Shown piece by piece: positions 59,349-64,000 of a stretch of 64,000 nt of DNA. The stretch lies in assembly GCA_015143295.1 (NCBI GenBank), contig CM026557.1:23717760-23781759 (forward strand), written 5' to 3'. The notes beneath the pieces were generated by a model. That model worked only from the letters and a program-made list of their open reading frames with translations. It was not told where the DNA came from and made no database searches. A program made the translations under genes and the position numbers. Every line of letters begins with the position of its first letter. Position 1 is the stretch's first letter. The DNA comes from Tetracentron sinense. Lineage: Eukaryota; Streptophyta; Magnoliopsida; Trochodendrales; Trochodendraceae.

Positions 59349-60513
59349 CTTCTGTCGTGCCCCAAAATACCCCCTATGAGTTAAGGGATACTTTAGGAGC
59401 GACTATTCGTACCTGTCAAACCATCCTGAAGTAAACAAGACTAACATAATACAATAAGAACAATAATCAGAGCGTGGATGCTAAACATAGATGCAGAAGC
59501 GTAAAATAACTTTTTCTTTTCTTTACAAGGTCTATATTCCAAGTGATAATGTACATAACATAGTAAGTCAAAGGTGGACATGCCCTCCCTATCAAAATAC
59601 ACAAAAGAACTCTCTCGTACTCTCCCCTCAACAATAGTTGAGGTACGGCCATACATCGAGGTCTCTGTCCGCTTGAGACTGTAATGGGATGGATGGCTCT
59701 CTCTCTTCTACGTACTCTTCATCGACCCAAGGCTCAGGGTCAAGGGCTTCCTCGGTACCTGCCGACATGAAAGTACGGCTAAGCATGGAATACTCAGCGA
59801 GTACAAGCTACTAACTATCCATAGCAGTAATAAAAGCCCAACAACAGTGAACACAATACAACATATCGATTTAAAACAATACAAGCAGCATAAGATAATT
59901 AGCATTGAACACGAAGCAATATAATTATCTTGATATACGTGCATGAATGCGAAAACTCTGGCAAAACTCATATTTGGAAACCCTTTTCATGTCTCGATCT
60001 TGCTTGTGAAAATCATGTATGCTTGTCTGTCTTGTTTGTATACTTGTGAGCCAGAGGCTAGCACCCGCACATCCCTGGGCTACCAACCTCTTTGACATAT
60101 CATTTCCTTGTGAGCCAGAGGCTAGTACCCTTCACTTGGGCTACCAACCTCCTTGACATGTTTCATTTACTTGTGAGCCAGAGGCTAGCACCCACACATC
60201 CCTGGGATACCAACCTCCTTGACGTTTTGTTTTCTTGTGAGCCAGAGGCTAGCACCCGTACATCCCTGGGCTACCAACCTCCTTGACATATGCTTGTTTT
60301 CTTATTTGATTTATCATGTAAGGCTACTCGTGCAAAACCCAGTTCATGCATGCATGCGTGCTTGTGTGCTTGTCAATAGTGGCAACCATGATAACATGTA
60401 TGACATGAAGGATAGTGCGTCGTAATTCAAGTCATAGTATAAGCATGTGAGAATTTGGGTGATCTACATGGCATTTGTTAATTCATCATTTATAAGAACA
60501 CTTGCATTAGGCC

Positions 60514-61987
60514 TGAAAAATCAAATTCGGTGAATCCCAAATCTATGTTTGAGTTGAGAATCTATAAGATCGAGAGGATGGTTAAGTTTCCCTAAAAGTC
60601 TATCAACCTTTTTTATGATTTTAACAATTAAGTTATTTAGTTAAGGGATGATAAAATTTAAATGCGGGATAAGGAAAACCAAGTAAACCACAACATAAGG
60701 ATTTTTACGTAGAATCTCTTCCGGGAAAAACCACGGGACCTAGTCCAACCATGAGAATCCACTAAGACAAAGTAAACAAGAACTTACAAGACTCGAACTT
60801 GACTCCTTCGGACTCGACACTTCGATTCTTCAGTTCTTAGTCCTCCACGCCTCGAAAAGTCATCACGTACTCTCAAATCTCGTGATCAACCGTAGCAGCT
60901 CATACTTCTCTTTGTGTCTCGAAAACAGTCTACGATCTTCCAATCGATCTCCGTCAATGACGGCTTCGGATTTCATCGACCAAATCACTCTACCATGATC
61001 TTTCTCGGATCGATCTCCTTCAAAAAGGCTCCAGGATACTCCGGCCAAGGTGTTCTATCCAAAACGGATTGATGGTTTGATAAGAATTATCACCTAGATG
61101 GACTCCTTCAATGCACAAGTCCAAACAAGCTAATATCGAGCTTTGGGCTTGCAAACTCTAGGTTTAATACCTTAACAAAAGGGAGGAGAACAATAATATT
61201 CCAGAGCTTTTATGAACTCTAAAAGGAGTTAAAAACCCTCTCTATACTCTCCCAAAGTCCCTCTCCACGAAGTGGAAGGGTTCTAGCTTTATAGGGAATC
61301 AGAAACATGGTTTAGAAGTTGCTAAAACCCAAGAAGGAAAGAGCCAAAATAGCAAAAAACCGGATTTGGAAAAAATCTCATATCAAGGTCGACCCATGGG
61401 GATCATTCGGTCGACCGGATGGTCCTCCAGGGTCGACCCTCACTTTTCCAACTCTCTGCCAATTTTCACCATACAAATTTTTCTATACCCAGGGTCGACC
61501 CAAAATGGTCAGGGTCGACACTGAGGTGCCAACCCGAATTTCCAACTTCGTTTTTGGGTCTCACACCCTTCATAAAAGTTGTAGCTCTTTTTGAGGTGGT
61601 CGTTTTGACATATTATGGAGCAAAATCTGAGCTATGGTTTGTGAGATACACCCAAAACAAGCAACCTTGGTTGTTTGAAAATTTTCAGATTTTAAAACAA
61701 GTTTTGCACTGCTTATCTCATCACCTAGGGTCCGTATGGTTAGACTAGGACACTTACCACCTAGGGCATCATGTTAGGATTATTCTAGGTCAAATCCCAC
61801 CTATGGTAGTATGGTATCTAGGTCACTTACCATCCTATGAAGGAGATGATCAACCCGAGTCTTCAACGATCTTCCACTTCACTTGTTCGCGAATGCTTGA
61901 CGACAACGACACAAGATACACACCTAGACACCTAAACTCACTTGTTTTGACACCGGAATATGCCAATACAAAAACATGGACTTTATA
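60514..61987 (-). mobile_element. Solo LTR, 1474 bp, exact 5-bp TSD
   Basis: AGGCC flanks it at 60509-60513 and 61988-61992, while the sister LTR has an uninterrupted CATTAAGCCTACTCC at 52664-52678. Ends on the plus strand are TGAAAAATC and ACTTTATA; the relative at 49940 ends ACTTTACA, so the CA end has mutated. It contains GGTCGACC palindromes at 61386-61523 and, on the minus strand, a CCCTATAAAGC TATA-like box at 61288-61299. No coding domain. Confidence 0.8.
61386..61523 (-). promoter_or_regulatory. LTR palindrome cluster (AGGGTCGACCCT)
   Basis: Copies lie near 61386, 61409, 61429 (perfect 12-bp), 61491 and 61511. They precede the TATA-like box in element orientation by roughly 100-220 bp. 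The relative at 49377 has the same word in a more decayed set. Confidence 0.65.
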
Positions 61988-63242
61988 AGGCCTACTCCCA
62001 TTTTCTTCATTTAATTCATTTACTCCTAATTTAGGCATTTTGTCAAACACATAACATGCAACATTTCCTTAGTAGTTCATCTTACTCTTTTTAATGCATA
62101 TTTTCCATCAAATAATCAAGGTAAGTTCCTTATTGTAGAGTGCCCTTCCACCATTATCCATTTCATCCATCACACAACATCCCTACGGTATCCAATCGCC
62201 TCAACCCCTCATCCATCCACACATCACAACATTTCTTATTATCTTGTTTACATTTTATTGTTTACACTTTATAGAAACAGCACATTTCAAAAGGAGGGAA
62301 AACATAGAAATCAAGAATCATCAACTAAAATGGAAAACCTAGGTTATTTGCTAATGGGAGTTAGTAGGGTGTACTAACCTTGAAGATCAAGTTTGATCTT
62401 TGAGGAAACCCTTGATTGAGTTGGAATCCTTCAAGCTTGATCCCTTGATCTCAATCCCAAAACCCCTCTTGGATTTCTCCTTCAATCTCCCCTTCTCCTT
62501 TTTCCCTTCTTTCTCTCCTCTAGATTTAGAGAATCCTCCAAAATGAGATCCCTAAACAAGACAAGGGTTTAAAATCCTCAAATTTGGTATCTGTTACCAC
62601 GTGCGATTGATCACACACTTAGCTGCGATCAATCGCGGGACAGTGCGATCGATCGCACATGGATGCAATCCATCGTACATGAACCCAAACACTTTGGTCT
62701 GATTTTCCCCTGTATGCGATCGATCGCACACTCTTGCGATCGATCGCAGATCCCTGCAATCTGTCGCACCTGGGATCCCCATCTATCGCATATGGTCCAG
62801 AGAGTTTGGGACCCATTTCACCTACATGCGATCGATCGCACCTAACCTGCGATCGATCGCACTTCCCAGATTTTGTTGTTTTCCCTCTGCAAATCCATAG
62901 GGGTGTTTCTAACCTCATTTTCATAACCATAGGGTCCTAAAACTCTTCCCTCATGCTGCCCTTGGATGATTAACCCTCCAAGTCATCTCGAACGTCAATT
63001 GTAAACCGGGGATTGTCAATTTGCCCCAATTACACTATTCATTAGTCAAATAAAGTTCCGGGGTGCTATACAATTGGCTGTAACAAAGTAGCAAGTCTTA
63101 GATGATGGTTCTGAGTAGGAAAAACATAATAATTAAATAATTTCAAGTCAGACGGGTGGCGATGATACCACTGGCCAAAAAAGCGTTAACAGTAAAAAAG
63201 AACAAAATAGATTGTCGACTACCCACTGTAATACCATGATAA

Positions 63243-63440
63243 AAATTAAATTTATTGATAGACTTGCATGATTTACAATAACCCTACACAGGGCTTATAT
63301 AGAGATGATAAGAGAGACTTTATGAAAAGTAAATAAACCAACTCCCTCAAGATATAATAACAAGATAATAAAAATAAATTAAACCAAAATTAGAAATGAA
63401 AATGCCAAATAACTAGATCTGAAAGTAATCCTTAAAGGGC
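63243..63440 (-). repeat. Short LTR-like repeat next to a primer-site-like word
   Basis: TTATTGATAGACTTGCATGA and TTATATAGAGATGATAAGAG align with 50693-50765. On the minus strand this stretch ends in AATTTTTATC, followed by TGGTATTACAG, a weak match to the initiator tRNA-Met primer site. It may be the 5' LTR of the small element whose 3' LTR is at 50683-50893. Confidence 0.45.
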
Positions 63441-64000
63441 CAACTTTAAAAATTCAAATTTGAGTAGAATTCGTGTGATTTCGACGATATTGTATAATGG
63501 GTATGCTCTCTTCTCATTTTGGTTCGGGACTTGCTCTATGTATTTTGAGCCAAGACCTCTTATTTCAGAACTATTTCTATTTTTTTCTTCATAATAGTTA
63601 TTACTATAATTATAAATACAGATAGTCAACCATGACACGCATTATGTTGAAGAATGTTACTCAATGGAGGAGCTTAAAAAAACAAACAAGGTACAATTAA
63701 GATAATACAATTTAAACTTTATTTTTAAAAATAATTTACCTATATTAACTTACTTTTTTACTTTAATAAAATATAAACAATTTAACAGCAACCAAAGAAA
63801 CGCAAAATATATGAAATTAACTCAAGTCAAGCAACTTCAAACATTGTCGGGTCGTAAACTAAACACAACTATCATGCTATTACTGATTTGTTCGTACAAA
63901 TTATTACCTCATCGCAACTACTAACAATTTTTTTCCTTTACCGTTCTCAAATTTAATGCATTGATGAAGAAGACAACTGCACATTTTTGGAGGAAAACAT
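63441..64000. other. AT-rich, no gene recognised
   Basis: No coding signal or recognisable repeat. The window ends inside it. Confidence 0.5.

Larger units (their letters stand above)
51484..63070 (-). mobile_element. Chromodomain Ty3/gypsy element (Tekay/Del-like), complete but dead
   Basis: Minus-strand order: 5' LTR (63070-59353), iMet primer site (59348-59337), gag, protease, RT, RNase H, integrase, chromodomain, polypurine tract (53754-53742), 3' LTR (53741-51484). Flanks AAATT (51479-51483) and CAATT (63071-63075) match at four of five bases. Two later insertions sit inside: a hAT-like MITE (55410-55917) and a solo LTR (60514-61987). The LTRs differ at about 6-7 of their first 100 bases. 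Frames carry stops in protease, RT and chromodomain. Confidence 0.88.
59353..63070 (-). repeat. 5' LTR of the chromodomain gypsy element, split by a solo LTR
   Basis: Same content as the 3' LTR (tandem units at 60045-60300, palindromes at 62600-62865). After removal of the nested 60514-61987 insertion and one TSD copy it is about 2.24 kb. Its outer end reads GTGCTATACA where the other LTR has GTGCTACA, so the exact boundary is uncertain by two bases. Confidence 0.82.

Overview
This is a plant nuclear window and looks like an angiosperm, probably a dicot or magnoliid. The evidence is a single-intron LRR receptor kinase of the Xa21/EFR type, plant L1-type LINEs with zf-RVT and RNase H domains, and Ty3/gypsy elements of the Tat/Ogre and chromodomain (Tekay/Del-like) kinds. 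The sequence is AT-rich, and almost every other open frame is a decayed transposon frame. No tRNA, rRNA, CRISPR or prokaryotic operon was seen. Repeat boundaries, target-site duplications (TSDs) and similarities were all read by eye; no alignment or database search was run.

The only intact host gene is a non-RD LRR receptor kinase (exons 16246-18937 and 19169-19566, 1029 residues). It sits in a local cluster of dead relatives. Two kinase C-terminal fragments lie upstream (6047-6819 and 7335-7798). Two N-terminal fragments lie at 13868-14223 and 27096-27787. The upstream region is duplicated with them: a module carrying TTGACT W-box-like motifs recurs near 8.77, 13.78 and 15.45 kb, and a second block recurs at 14.98 and 26.45 kb.

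0-14 kb: three truncated LINEs (1-1613, 2370-3421, 9635-13068), one SINE-like insertion with a 10-bp TSD (5722-5862), one hAT-like MITE (8218-8407), and degenerate repeats.
19.6-26.5 kb: a plus-strand solo LTR (20844-24138) nested in an older minus-strand LTR, followed by an LTR-like repeat.
27.8-37.2 kb: a minus-strand Tat-type element whose 3' LTR cuts off a receptor-kinase pseudogene. It has gag, protease, RT, RNase H and a truncated integrase, plus an extra antisense frame with a coiled coil and two intron-like interruptions.
37.5-48.5 kb: a plus-strand, heavily decayed Tat/Ogre-like pol with a tandem-repeat 3' region and a long LTR. That LTR is itself interrupted by another solo LTR (43837-46125).
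48.5-64 kb: LTR-like repeats and a complete but dead chromodomain gypsy element on the minus strand (51484-63070). It contains a 508-bp hAT-like MITE with a perfect 8-bp TSD and a 1.47-kb solo LTR with a perfect 5-bp TSD.

The most unusual pattern is shared by six LTR types here that otherwise look unrelated. Each carries its own short palindrome or hairpin word in several copies, mostly just upstream of the TATA-like box: CTACGATCGATCGTAG, TGCGATCGATCGCA, GACAACG-N4-CGTTGTC, GGTCGACC, TATCCAGTCGATCA hairpins, and AATGRCGGTAAT-N3-ATTACCGYCATT.
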